Of a stretch of 64,000 nt of DNA, positions 30,851-39,519 are shown in pieces. The notes beneath the pieces were generated by a model. It was not told where the DNA came from. It saw only the letters and a program-made list of their open reading frames with translations, and did not search any database. The DNA lies in assembly GCA_026874595.1 (NCBI GenBank), contig JAPPUL010000069.1, forward strand, positions 622,001 to 686,000, given 5' to 3'. The DNA is from Sipunculus nudus (taxonomy: Eukaryota; Annelida; Sipuncula; Golfingiida; Sipunculidae). The first letter of the stretch is position 1, and each line of letters opens with the position of its first letter. A program made the translations under genes and the position numbers.

Positions 30851-32143
30851 ATGAAAACTATTAATATTGCTATACTTGGATTTGGAGTTGTTGGTTCTGG
30901 GGTTGTCTCAATTCTTCTACAACAACGTAAGCTTATTGGAAAACGACGCGGAATTGACATTAATATTAAAAGTATCGTTTGTAGAGACATTAATAAAAAA
31001 CGGGATGTTTTAGTTCCAAGCAGTCTTTTATCTTCTAATGTCTATGACGTTATTGCTGACCCTTCTATTGATATTATCGTTGAGGCCATAGGGGGAGATA
31101 ACGACTTCATTTTTAACATCCTCGCTCAGGCCCTAAAGAATAAAAAACGTATCGTTACGGCTAATAAAGCTTTGCTTGCAACAAGAGGTAAGGAACTTTT
31201 TGATATCGCTAATAAACATAAGTTAGACCTCCTTTTTGAGGCTAGCGTCGGCGGCGGCATTCCTATTATTCAAACTATTCGAGAGTCTTTAGTTGGAGAT
31301 AACATAAACTCTATTTATGCCATCATTAACGGCACTTGTAATTATATCCTCTCTAAAATGTCTTTTGAAGATTACTCTTACAACGCCGCTCTTAAAAAAG
31401 CTCAGAACCTAGGATTTGCTGAGAGCAACCCTACCCTCGATGTTAACGGTATGGACAGCGCTCATAAAATCGCTATACTTGCTTCTTTTGCTTTTAATTC
31501 CAACATCTCAAGCTCTTTTTATTATGAAGGTATTCAAAATATTGATTTAATCGATATTAATTATGCGCGCGAACTTGGTTTTGCTATTAAACTTTTGGCT
31601 ATCGCTACAAATACTGCCAAGTCTATCTCTGTTTGCGTTCATCCCTCTTTAGTCCCTCTCCAAAACCCTCTTGCTAATATTCATGACGAATATAATGCCA
31701 TCCTCCTTAACTCAAAGTTCCTTGGCACTTCTATTTATAGCGGAAAAGGCGCCGGCAGCTTCCCTACCGCTAATGCCATCATAGGCGATATCGTTACTGT
31801 TGCCACCAATATCGCTTTTAACCTACAGTTTAATGAATATAAAAATATTCACTACGAACAAAAAAGCCTTATCCCCATTAAGGATAACTTTTACGACTAC
31901 TACATTCGCTTTAATACTTTAGATAAATATGGCATCCTAAGCAAGATTACTAATGTCTTTGCTAAATACAAAATCAGTATCGCTCAGGTCATTCAAAAGG
32001 GCAGGCATAAAAAGAACTTTGTTCACCTTGTGCTTTCTACTCATAAAACCAAAGAATCTCATGTCTTAGCTGCTCTAAACGAACTTGAATCGCTTAACAA
32101 CATAATTGACAAACCCACTAAGCTTATGCGGATTGTTATATGA
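30851..32143 (+). CDS. hom: Homoserine dehydrogenase
   Basis: NAD(P)-dependent reduction of aspartate semialdehyde to homoserine, the branch to threonine and methionine. It has 430 residues. NAD-binding GFGVVGSGVV (8-17), the catalytic region SVGGGIPIIQTIRESLVGDNINSIYAIINGTCNYIL, GFAESNPTLDVNGMDSAHKIAILA and the KGAGSFPTANAIIGDIV motif are complete. The C-terminal ACT domain (about 350-430) allows amino-acid feedback. The gene is T-ending-codon rich (ATT/ATC for Ile) while most neighbours prefer ATA. GTAGGA lies about ten bases before the ATG. Confidence 0.96.
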   Translation: MKTINIAILGFGVVGSGVVSILLQQRKLIGKRRGIDINIKSIVCRDINKKRDVLVPSSLLSSNVYDVIADPSIDIIVEAIGGDNDFIFNILAQALKNKKRIVTANKALLATRGKELFDIANKHKLDLLFEASVGGGIPIIQTIRESLVGDNINSIYAIINGTCNYILSKMSFEDYSYNAALKKAQNLGFAESNPTLDVNGMDSAHKIAILASFAFNSNISSSFYYEGIQNIDLIDINYARELGFAIKLLAIATNTAKSISVCVHPSLVPLQNPLANIHDEYNAILLNSKFLGTSIYSGKGAGSFPTANAIIGDIVTVATNIAFNLQFNEYKNIHYEQKSLIPIKDNFYDYYIRFNTLDKYGILSKITNVFAKYKISIAQVIQKGRHKKNFVHLVLSTHKTKESHVLAALNELESLNNIIDKPTKLMRIVI

Positions 32144-32160
32144 TCTTTTTTAGTTAACTT

Positions 32161-32967
32161 TTAGCCTCGGAAAAACGATATCGCAAGTCGTTGCCCTGCA
32201 TTATTTATTACTCGGGAAAACGTTCGCCTTAATTGGTCTCCTTGTCCTTGGAATAATACGTCGTACAGTAACACTGTTGTGTCACTCCAGCTCTCTATTG
32301 TTTTTGACCTCCACAAAATTTTACCCGTAGTTACGTCATATAAATACCCTCTCACTTTTACCGACACCGCCCAGCTTGAGAAAAATCCTCCGCTTGTATC
32401 AGGATCCTCGCTTGGTTTATATTGGCTAATCCTTATCTCATTTACTCGAAGATCAAATACTAACTTCGCTTCTGATAGATAGCTTTTATGATTTTTTAAA
32501 TCTTTATGTCGTGACTTGCCTCCTCCTGATACCTTTTGTTCCGAGAGCTTTATATTCGGTTTTAAGTTAAATTGAGACTGGCGTTTCCTAAATTCTATTA
32601 TAAAGCTATTTATTATCTCATCGTTGGGTTTTAGGGATACTAATATATCATCATGCGATGACTTCTTATATTCCTTCTTATAGGTTTTAAGCTCTTTTAA
32701 ATCACTATGTTCTTCCTTCTTTTTTGGGGTCTTTGCTCTTTTCTTTTTTATCTCCTCTATCAATTCCCTTTGACTTACTTCTTTATATCCACCTATTCGC
32801 TCCAATATGAACTCTACATCATCTACAAATGATACTACATGTGCTTCTCCTCCTTTGTTCATTACCGTCGGGCTTACTGCTTGTCCACTCCTAACTCCGC
32901 ATGAGGTTAAAAAACCAAAACTCATTGTGCATAACAAATAAACATGTACTCGTGTACTCTTAAACAT
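32161..32967 (-). CDS. Lipoprotein of unknown function
   Basis: It has 268 residues. The N-terminal signal ends in a lipobox LTSC with C23, so it should be lipidated. Residues 65-120 are highly charged (KKKRAKTPKKKEEHSDLKEL); the C-terminal half (about 130-268) looks beta-rich and contains YLYDVTTGKILWRSKTIESWSDT. The last segment is weakly reminiscent of outer-membrane or CsgG/LpoB-like lipoprotein domains, but this is not secure. It is divergent from the 621-residue gene, with a palindrome between them, and convergent with hom. Confidence 0.72.
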   Translation of the reverse strand: MFKSTRVHVYLLCTMSFGFLTSCGVRSGQAVSPTVMNKGGEAHVVSFVDDVEFILERIGGYKEVSQRELIEEIKKKRAKTPKKKEEHSDLKELKTYKKEYKKSSHDDILVSLKPNDEIINSFIIEFRKRQSQFNLKPNIKLSEQKVSGGGKSRHKDLKNHKSYLSEAKLVFDLRVNEIRISQYKPSEDPDTSGGFFSSWAVSVKVRGYLYDVTTGKILWRSKTIESWSDTTVLLYDVLFQGQGDQLRRTFSRVINNAGQRLAISFFRG

Positions 32968-33038
32968 TTTAACCTTATCCTCATTTATTATTTATTAGAA
33001 ATTTATGTCTAATTATACAAATATATCTTAGAAAAGTG

Positions 33039-33053
33039 TTCCATTAAATGGAA
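33039..33053. promoter_or_regulatory. 15-bp perfect palindrome in a divergent promoter region
   Basis: TTCCATT-A-AATGGAA lies midway between the divergent lipoprotein and 621-residue genes. A perfect 7+1+7 palindrome placed there is a good operator candidate. The binding protein is unknown; the MerR-type regulator encoded nearby at 35127 is one possibility. Confidence 0.4.
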
Positions 33054-33135
33054 AATAATAAATTACTGGACTTTTATGCCTTTTGCATAATTATAGCTCT
33101 TTCTTATTTTCTAAATCTATACTAAGTTTTATTAT

Positions 33136-35001
33136 ATGAATAAAAAGCATAAAGAACATTTACAAGAGAAATCGCAGACCTATCAAAAACTAGCTGCGCT
33201 ATTACAACAAAAAAGACCTGCTTGGCAAGAAAGGCAAATTAATAACATACTCTCTCATAAAACATTAACTGACGCTGACAAAATACGTAAAATAGAACTT
33301 TTAGATGATATAGGTAAGCAGATAGCCTTAAAACAAAAACATGCCTTAAAACAACCAAAAATAAGCTCAAAAGCTAAAACAACAAAAAAAGACAGCAAAC
33401 CATATAAAAACACTACGCGCACTCTAGACTCTAAAAAATATACAAAGTCAAAATCTCCGCCCCCAAAGACCAAAAAGACAACCAAAACCCTTTATCAAAA
33501 GCTCTTTCCAACCCTATACAACTATCAGAAAATAAAAGCCATCGGCTCTAAAAATAATCTTATAATTGTAAAATACTTGCCTCCTCGTATAACATTAAAT
33601 GAACCATTTATTAAAACTAAATTAAGGGAAATTAAAAACCTACTTGAACCAACATTTAAACTTACTAATAACATATTAACAAATTACTTTCATACCCTTG
33701 AAAAAGAAGAGTTTAATCTTCTTTTTCAACTAAAGTGCTTTATTAAAGATTATTCATATATTTTAAGTGAAAAAAAGACCCAGCCTCTAAAAGCAATTAT
33801 TAAAGAACTCAAAACTTTAAGAATAGCATGTTTAAATTTAACTTTCAAAGACTATTACATAAGCATTATAGATGAGATTGTATACAAAAATTTTGAACCC
33901 ATTCTAAAAAAGAATAAAGCAAAAGAAGATAAAGCAAAACAAGGCGAACAAGATAGTTTAAACAAAGAATATACTTATGAAGATGTTATACTTCCGGGAA
34001 AAGCTCTAAGAACATTAGTTACATTATTTCATGCTATTGAACTTGTAGATATAAAGGAGTTTATAAAGGAGTCTTATCTTTATACCAAATATAATATAAA
34101 AGCTTTTAGTAAAACCACTTATACGGCAGATGAGAAGACATTAAAACTTATAAATGATTATATCCTTAAACTAAGTAGTGTTATAAGTGCACAAGAAGAA
34201 GATGTTAAATATTTAAAAAAAGTTAAAGAGATTATAAAACCAGACTGGAGAAATCCAAACTTCCAGCTCATAAAAGATATTATATATAAAAAAAGGCACC
34301 ATGAAGTTGATGATGCGGAGTTTATAGAGGACTTATCCAACCTGCCTGCATTTGCTACTCTAATTATTGGCGAGTATTTACATGTCTTTGGAAACATCAC
34401 TCTAAATAATGTCAAAGTCAAAACTAAAGATTCTAAAGCCGTAAACGAACATCTTTTCCCATACGACATGCAGCAGCTTTTTGAAAGTATAGTATTTACC
34501 AAAAAAAAGCTTGAAGATACCATATCCAAAAACCTAAACCAAATACTCACATTCAATGATTTTAAACTTTATCTAGAAAAACATAGCAAAGGACAAAGTG
34601 AGGAGAAAAGCCATGAGTATGATAAAGAGTATATTAAAACTAATAAACTATTTTTACTAATCATTAAAACCTCTAAAACATATTATCAAATGGCAAGACG
34701 GCTTTTCAAGAATTACTTGCAGGAGGAAGAGTTTAAAAAGATGTCAAGAAACGAAAGAATAAAACTTGTAGCAGAAGGTAATGTTTATGATAAAACAATA
34801 CCTTATCCTGATGCTACTGTTAGTTTAAACTATTATCTTAATAATAAGACAATAAAAGATACGTATCTACTCCTAATACAGTTTGCAACTGAGTTTATGC
34901 TTTTGTTTAGGCACAAGGACATTTTAGAAAAGTTAGATAAAATTGATACTACTTTGGAAGAGTTAGAAGCTTTACAAAGCATATATAATAGAATGACTTA
35001 A
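33136..35001 (+). CDS. Large hypothetical protein, helical, Lys-rich
   Basis: It has 621 residues and no signal peptide or membrane helix. Residues 1-125 are very lysine-rich and probably disordered (KTTKKDSKPYKNTTRTLDSKK). The rest is predicted mostly alpha-helical, with blocks such as LPGKALRTLVTLFHAIELVDIKEFI, IKPDWRNPNFQLIKDIIYKKRHHEVDDAEFIEDLSNLPAFATLIIGEYLHVFG, and a C-terminal TYLLLIQFATEFMLLFRHKDILEKLD. It brings to mind large spirochaete-specific unknown proteins, but I cannot name a family. A/C-rich, G-poor base use differs from the ribosomal region. A MerR regulator and an exported protein follow in the same direction. Confidence 0.8.
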   Translation: MNKKHKEHLQEKSQTYQKLAALLQQKRPAWQERQINNILSHKTLTDADKIRKIELLDDIGKQIALKQKHALKQPKISSKAKTTKKDSKPYKNTTRTLDSKKYTKSKSPPPKTKKTTKTLYQKLFPTLYNYQKIKAIGSKNNLIIVKYLPPRITLNEPFIKTKLREIKNLLEPTFKLTNNILTNYFHTLEKEEFNLLFQLKCFIKDYSYILSEKKTQPLKAIIKELKTLRIACLNLTFKDYYISIIDEIVYKNFEPILKKNKAKEDKAKQGEQDSLNKEYTYEDVILPGKALRTLVTLFHAIELVDIKEFIKESYLYTKYNIKAFSKTTYTADEKTLKLINDYILKLSSVISAQEEDVKYLKKVKEIIKPDWRNPNFQLIKDIIYKKRHHEVDDAEFIEDLSNLPAFATLIIGEYLHVFGNITLNNVKVKTKDSKAVNEHLFPYDMQQLFESIVFTKKKLEDTISKNLNQILTFNDFKLYLEKHSKGQSEEKSHEYDKEYIKTNKLFLLIIKTSKTYYQMARRLFKNYLQEEEFKKMSRNERIKLVAEGNVYDKTIPYPDATVSLNYYLNNKTIKDTYLLLIQFATEFMLLFRHKDILEKLDKIDTTLEELEALQSIYNRMT

Positions 35002-35126
35002 TGTTTTAACAATTTAATTTCAATATAATCTTTATTATAGATAAATTGTGTAAAGCAGATTTTAAAGAAAAACAAAGACCGGTTACTTTGTTCTAAATAT
35101 ATGCTTGCTAATTAAAGGATAGCTTG

Positions 35127-35603
35127 ATGAGGAAAGATAATGAGTACTTTACAATCGGACAGGCAAGTCAAATTGTAAACCTTAAAGAACATGTACTTAG
35201 ATTTTGGGAAAAGGAATTTAATGAACTTGCCCCCAAAAAATCACCTAAAGGCAGAAGGTTATACTCTAAAAAAGATATTCATATTATAAATACCATAAAA
35301 GCCCTTCTATACGAACAAAAGTTTACCGTCTCAGGTGCTCGAATACAACTTACTTCTTTTATGCAAAAAAGCAGTATAAAAGATTATGAGAGTACTAAAC
35401 CAAAAAACGAAACTTATTCACAAAATACTATTTCGTTTAAAGATAATTCAAAGACTACAAAGAATTTATCAGATCAAAAAGATTCCTTACATAATGCTAA
35501 GAAAGCTAAATACCAAAAACTTGACAATTCTAAACGTAAACAGATTATCGTCGAACTAAATAATATTCTTGCTTTACTAAAAAATACCGAAATTACCCAC
35601 TAG
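35127..35603 (+). CDS. MerR-family transcriptional regulator
   Basis: It has 158 residues. The N-terminal winged helix-turn-helix (about 6-75) reads YFTIGQASQIVNLKEHVLRFWEKEFNELAPKKSPKGRRLYSKKDIHIINTIKALL, the form found in the MerR group lacking metal-binding cysteines. The C-terminal part is lysine/asparagine rich, with no recognisable ligand domain. ATG 35127 is chosen over an adjacent TTG at 35124 because AAAGGAT lies at a suitable distance. Confidence 0.85.
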   Translation: MRKDNEYFTIGQASQIVNLKEHVLRFWEKEFNELAPKKSPKGRRLYSKKDIHIINTIKALLYEQKFTVSGARIQLTSFMQKSSIKDYESTKPKNETYSQNTISFKDNSKTTKNLSDQKDSLHNAKKAKYQKLDNSKRKQIIVELNNILALLKNTEITH

Positions 35604-35661
35604 ACAAATCCTCATTGCTATAGTATTTTTTATAAAAATAATACTTTACCTAGGAGGACCT

Positions 35662-36192
35662 ATGAGGGCACTTATAAGAAGTTTAAACACATTTTTAACT
35701 CTTATTTTAACTCTTATTTTAACTGTTTCATTTTCCTTTGCTGACCAAAAAACTCATGAAAGGCAGTTTAAAAATATTCAGGATGAACTGTTTTTCCTAC
35801 TAAAACAGCATCAAAAACATATCAACTTGATATATAAGAATATTGGCTTTGATAGCTTCGAAAAAGAGTTTTTTGCAACTCCAGACTTTATTAAGCACGA
35901 TATTAGTCAAGGATTCCTTATAAATATAGACAATGCCATTAGAAATGGTTCTGTCAAAGGGTTTACTGCTATCTCATATACAAGCTCATCGCTCATAAAC
36001 GGAAAGTTTCATTCTGTTAGCTACAAGTATAAAAATGATGGCTACAAAATCCTTCTTACAAGAGTTACAAATAATAATGGCAATGTCCTTAAAGCTTCAT
36101 ACAAATATAATGTTAAGAACAAAACCTTACTCGTTAACGACTTTAGAAACAATAAGATAATTCATAAAAAGTCGCATTCTATAAGAATATAA
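35662..36192 (+). CDS. Exported protein of unknown function
   Basis: It has 176 residues. A signal peptide of about 27 residues (LNTFLTLILTLILTVSFSFA, then DQK) is cleaved by rule-of-thumb after SFA. A 12-bp direct repeat inside it encodes the doubled LTLI. The mature part has aromatic and charged beta-like stretches (GKFHSVSYKYKNDGYKILLTRVTNNNGNVLKASYKYN). A size and style like periplasmic LolA-type carriers is possible but unproven. A very strong ribosome site, TAGGAGGACCT, precedes ATG. It lies 58 bases after the MerR gene. Confidence 0.75.
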   Translation: MRALIRSLNTFLTLILTLILTVSFSFADQKTHERQFKNIQDELFFLLKQHQKHINLIYKNIGFDSFEKEFFATPDFIKHDISQGFLINIDNAIRNGSVKGFTAISYTSSSLINGKFHSVSYKYKNDGYKILLTRVTNNNGNVLKASYKYNVKNKTLLVNDFRNNKIIHKKSHSIRI

Positions 36193-36338
36193 GCTGTCAA
36201 AATATTTAATTCGCACTGTGGGCAACAAGGGACAAATATGGCTATATAGCTTAGCGACTGCAAGGACTAAATAATGTCTTCGGATGCGGCTATATAGCGG
36301 CTTGTAACAGGGACAATAACAATGACACACATGCTTAT

Positions 36339-36370
36339 TAACGCTACTTAAACTTAACGCTACTTAAACT
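36339..36370. repeat. 16-bp tandem duplication across a stop codon
   Basis: TAACGCTACTTAAACT is present twice in tandem. The minus-strand gene ending at 36360 has its stop codon within the 5' copy (in gene direction), so the duplication put a second, untranslated copy behind the stop. Confidence 0.92.
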
Positions 36371-37331
36371 CAGATAAATCAAAATCAAGCACTTCTTCTT
36401 GTCCTTCTTCTTCTTCTTGCACTTCTTGCCTTTCTAAGCCCCTTTCTTGCCTTTGTGCTGCTTCGTCTACTTCTCCTCCTGAAGGGTCTTTTCCCTTTTT
36501 AGGCAATGCTTTAGAATCTGATTGTATGGGGTTTGGCTTTTTAGTGTATAAAAAACTGCTGCTTTTAGTTGTAAGATAATTACCTGTTTCTCCTCTTGCA
36601 ACCACCCTCCATTCCACACTGCCCCGTAAAGACAAACTCTTCATATAAACAAATGATTCCGTTCCGCTGTAATACAACATGTCGCCTATATAAAAATCAT
36701 ATGTCTTGGCATCGTATAAAGTCGTCCATTCAAAAAATATCCCTTTCTTATCAAAACCTCCTCTAACTACATCTCCTTCCTTCGGTAACAGTAATATAAG
36801 TTGTCTGCCTACTTCTAAAACTCGGGGTAAGGCGTATTTTAAGTTCTCACGATGCCCAAAGCCATATATATCTTTATAACTGTAAAGTCTATCTACTGTC
36901 TCCCGACTAAACCCTTCAGGATCTAGTGCCCTTTGGATACTTATTTCTACCCACCTGCGCTTTATCCCCAGTTTTAACAAAAGTCGACTACAATATAATC
37001 TTACCTTCGGATCGCGATTCAAAAGCCCCCCCAATACCCCCTTTACCACATTATATTGTCCTGCCCCTTTCTCAGAACCATATAATATCTCTGCTACGCT
37101 AAAACCTCTTAAGGACAACGTTTCTCGTAAACTCATTACGTATTGACTGAATTGCTCAAGACGATTATATGTTATATATTGCAAAACCTCCTCATCTGCA
37201 CTTTGTAGCTTATATAATATCATTTTATTTGACCTTTCTAAAGCTCGTTCTTTTTCTAGATCGCTTTGTGATATTATGCCTTGGCTAAAAAGTAGGAGAA
37301 CTATTGCTGCCTTTTGAATTGATTTTATCAT
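36360..37331 (-). CDS. Exported protein with fibronectin-like domain, unknown function
   Basis: It has 323 residues. A signal peptide AAIVLLLFSQGIISQ lies near residues 8-22. Residues 25-190 are helical, and about 195-275 form a FN3-like beta region (GGFDKKGIFFEWTTLYDAKTYDFYIGD), a motif style seen in spirochaete and FecR-type envelope proteins. The acidic C-terminus (about 295-323) is Gln/Glu low complexity, ending VLDFDLSEFK. No lipobox is present. It is divergent from a small membrane protein across T-rich 30-bp repeats. Confidence 0.75.
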   Translation of the reverse strand: MIKSIQKAAIVLLLFSQGIISQSDLEKERALERSNKMILYKLQSADEEVLQYITYNRLEQFSQYVMSLRETLSLRGFSVAEILYGSEKGAGQYNVVKGVLGGLLNRDPKVRLYCSRLLLKLGIKRRWVEISIQRALDPEGFSRETVDRLYSYKDIYGFGHRENLKYALPRVLEVGRQLILLLPKEGDVVRGGFDKKGIFFEWTTLYDAKTYDFYIGDMLYYSGTESFVYMKSLSLRGSVEWRVVARGETGNYLTTKSSSFLYTKKPNPIQSDSKALPKKGKDPSGGEVDEAAQRQERGLERQEVQEEEEGQEEVLDFDLSEFK

Positions 37332-37349
37332 CTTTTAAATTTAATTCTT

Positions 37350-37441
37350 TATTAGTGTCTTTTTTTTTTAGCGTCTTTTTTATTAGTGTCTTTTTTTTTA
37401 GCGTCTTTTTTATTAGTGTCTTTTTTTTTTAGCGTCTTTTT
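37350..37441. repeat. Three 30-31-bp repeats with long T tracts
   Basis: TATTAGTGTCT followed by eight or nine further Ts, AGCGTC and T5 is repeated three times between divergent start codons at 37331 and 37459. Both the copy number and the homopolymers are prone to slippage, so promoter spacing here could vary between cells. Confidence 0.92.
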
Positions 37442-37458
37442 TTTAATAGCTTTAAGCT

Positions 37459-37836
37459 ATGTTCAAATTTATATTACTTTCTACTTCTTTTGCTCTTTGC
37501 GTTTGGATTGTTGGGTTTTTAGGTGCTCTTATTTTATTTCATTTCTTTGAATATGAAGCCTTGTTACAAAATAATATTTTTAAGCTGGCTTTTATTTCGT
37601 CATTTTCTATCTATATCATTGCATGCTTTAGCTTCTTACAACTTATTAAAAAACAACTTATATTTAAAAACATATTCCTACTCTCATCAAACACCTTAAT
37701 TCTTAACCTGATTCTTGACATTCTTATTGTCTTTCCCATTTATCCTAATTTAACCAATTTCTATATAACTTTTATAGGTTATGCTTTTCTTTTATTTTCT
37801 CCATTAGTTTTATTGTTGTTTAATAGGCGATCGTAG
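37459..37836 (+). CDS. Small membrane protein of unknown function
   Basis: It has 125 residues with four strongly hydrophobic segments (about 4-27, 42-64, 72-92 and 102-120), and short loops with few charges. The 3' end overlaps fetB, encoded on the other strand, by 58 bases. T-rich codon use. I do not recognise the family. The gene is supported by its membrane pattern and by filling the gap, but no strong ribosome site is visible. Confidence 0.6.
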   Translation: MFKFILLSTSFALCVWIVGFLGALILFHFFEYEALLQNNIFKLAFISSFSIYIIACFSFLQLIKKQLIFKNIFLLSSNTLILNLILDILIVFPIYPNLTNFYITFIGYAFLLFSPLVLLLFNRRS

Positions 37837-38600
37837 CGCAGCTGATTATGCTTTGTAAAGTAATATCTTTGCAGGAACTTTAAAAATATGTACGTCGCAA
37901 CTCCATTACTAAACACTATACTCAAAACTATTACTATCTGATACTTTATTGCAAGTAAAGGATTTACTCCCGCCATGATTTGACCCGTCATTATTCCCGG
38001 TAAATGCACTATTCCTATTAATGCTAAGTTATTTAGAGAAGGCGTTAGGGCTGTTATGAAGGCTTTGCGTCTTATCTTTTCTACTGCTTCTATACTATGA
38101 TAGCCTAATGACAAAAATAGTTCTACCTCTTCTCTTCGAATCTTCATCTCAGAACGATACCTCTCCCCTCCTAATGTTACTCCATTTACTCCATTTGCCA
38201 AAACCATCCCGAGCAACGGCAACATGTATCTTGCGTTGTGCCACGGCGTTAGGCTTATTATTAGTTGCGTTGTCCATAATGTTATAAACAATGATGTTAG
38301 ACTAAGCGCAAGTACCCCCTGCCAGTAACTACCTTTTATCCCAAGTCGCCGTACTATCGTATTCCCCCCTATTAGGCACATAAGCAAAAATATCCCACTA
38401 AGCACATATGGACTTTCTGCCCTTATTATTCCCTCTATTATATATCCCATCAACGTTAACTGGATTGTCGCCCTAAATACTCCAAACAGTATTTGTCGCT
38501 CCAGCTTCAACCTTTCTATTAATGAAATTAATACCAGCAGCAACACAAATACACTCCCAAAACTAAGTCGAAACCAATCTATATCTAATATATCACTCAT
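37779..38600 (-). CDS. fetB: FetB/YbbM-like ABC permease (UPF0014)
   Basis: Membrane subunit of an ABC system linked in E. coli to iron export and oxidative-stress resistance. It has 273 residues with about seven membrane helices. Diagnostic stretches are RATIQLTLMGYIIEGII, LPLLGMVLANGVNGVTLGGERY, FLSLGYHSIEAVEKIRRKAFITALTPSLNNLALIGIVHLPGIMTGQIMAG, all typical of UPF0014. It follows its ATPase, with a 109-base gap carrying a 13-bp repeat array. Confidence 0.9.
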   Translation of the reverse strand: MSDILDIDWFRLSFGSVFVLLLVLISLIERLKLERQILFGVFRATIQLTLMGYIIEGIIRAESPYVLSGIFLLMCLIGGNTIVRRLGIKGSYWQGVLALSLTSLFITLWTTQLIISLTPWHNARYMLPLLGMVLANGVNGVTLGGERYRSEMKIRREEVELFLSLGYHSIEAVEKIRRKAFITALTPSLNNLALIGIVHLPGIMTGQIMAGVNPLLAIKYQIVIVLSIVFSNGVATYIFLKFLQRYYFTKHNQLRYDRLLNNNKTNGENKRKA

Positions 38601-38663
38601 CTTTTTATCTCAGCTTTTTATCTCAGCTTTTTATCTCAGCTTTTTATCTCATCTTTTTATCCT
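38601..38663. repeat. 13-bp tandem repeat, four copies and a partial
   Basis: CTTTTTATCTCAG recurs from 38601 (the fourth copy ends CAT) and trails into a partial copy. It fills the gap between fetA and fetB. Confidence 0.92.
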
Positions 38664-38709
38664 TTCTCCCTTGCCTCCTCTTCCCCTTTCCAAAATAACT
38701 AAACCTATT

Positions 38710-39396
38710 TCAAGCCTTTATCAAATGTCCTTCCTTAATTTCATATGTTTTTGACATTAGCTCTTTTGCAAAATCTAGTCGATGGGTTGTTACGATTATT
38801 GAACCCCCTCGCTCCTCTATATATCTTCTTAAGCTTTTTGTTAGAACATTTATTGTCTCTTTATCTAATGAACCCGTTGGCTCATCCAAAAGTAATATCT
38901 CTACCCCCTTTACCAGCAAAAGCCGTGCAAGCCCTACCCTATGTCGTTCTCCCCCTGATAAGCTCATTATGTCCTTATTTAAATAACTAACTCCTAACCC
39001 CACTTCTAATAAACTCCATTCCATTAGAGATATTCCGACCTCTTCTCCTTTATTCGATATCTGCAGATTAGCCTCAACATCCCCTTCTAACATCCAGGGG
39101 TATTGCTGTAAGTACAATATTTGTCGCCTTAGTTTAAGCGGATTTAGCTCCCTTATCTCTTCTCCATGATACTTTATCTTCCCTCTCTTATACTCTAAAA
39201 GACGGTTTAATAGCTTAAGCAATGTAGACTTCCCTACTCCCGATTTGCCCACTATCCCTATTACCTCTCCTTTACGTAAATTAAAACTTATTTCTTTTAA
39301 AAGTTCACCCCCAAAAGTACTACCCTCATAACCAAAACTTAAGCCCTCTACCTCCAATATTATATCTTCTAGATCTTCTATATCACCTTTGCTCAC
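38710..39396 (-). CDS. fetA: FetA/YbbL-like ABC transporter ATPase
   Basis: Cytoplasmic ATPase partner of the FetB permease. It has 228 residues. Walker A GKSGVGKST (about 49-57), signature LSGGERHRVGLARLL (about 140) and Walker B EILLLDEPTGSLD followed by the H-loop TTHRLD are complete. The gene pair order ATPase then permease matches E. coli fetAB. Iron efflux is the family role; the true substrate here is untested. Confidence 0.92.
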   Translation of the reverse strand: MSKGDIEDLEDIILEVEGLSFGYEGSTFGGELLKEISFNLRKGEVIGIVGKSGVGKSTLLKLLNRLLEYKRGKIKYHGEEIRELNPLKLRRQILYLQQYPWMLEGDVEANLQISNKGEEVGISLMEWSLLEVGLGVSYLNKDIMSLSGGERHRVGLARLLLVKGVEILLLDEPTGSLDKETINVLTKSLRRYIEERGGSIIVTTHRLDFAKELMSKTYEIKEGHLIKA

Positions 39397-39519
39397 GTTA
39401 CCCTCTTTTTCTTAGCGCTTTTTCTTAGCGCTTTTATTTTGTCTGGTATTACTTTCTTTTTTGAGGCTTATGATTTGTACTTCAAAGTGCTTAAAACACC
39501 TTCTTTTAAACACTTTGCT

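Noticed and set aside
37350-37441. Possible CRISPR array
   Set aside because: Three contiguous copies without spacers, dominated by T tracts.
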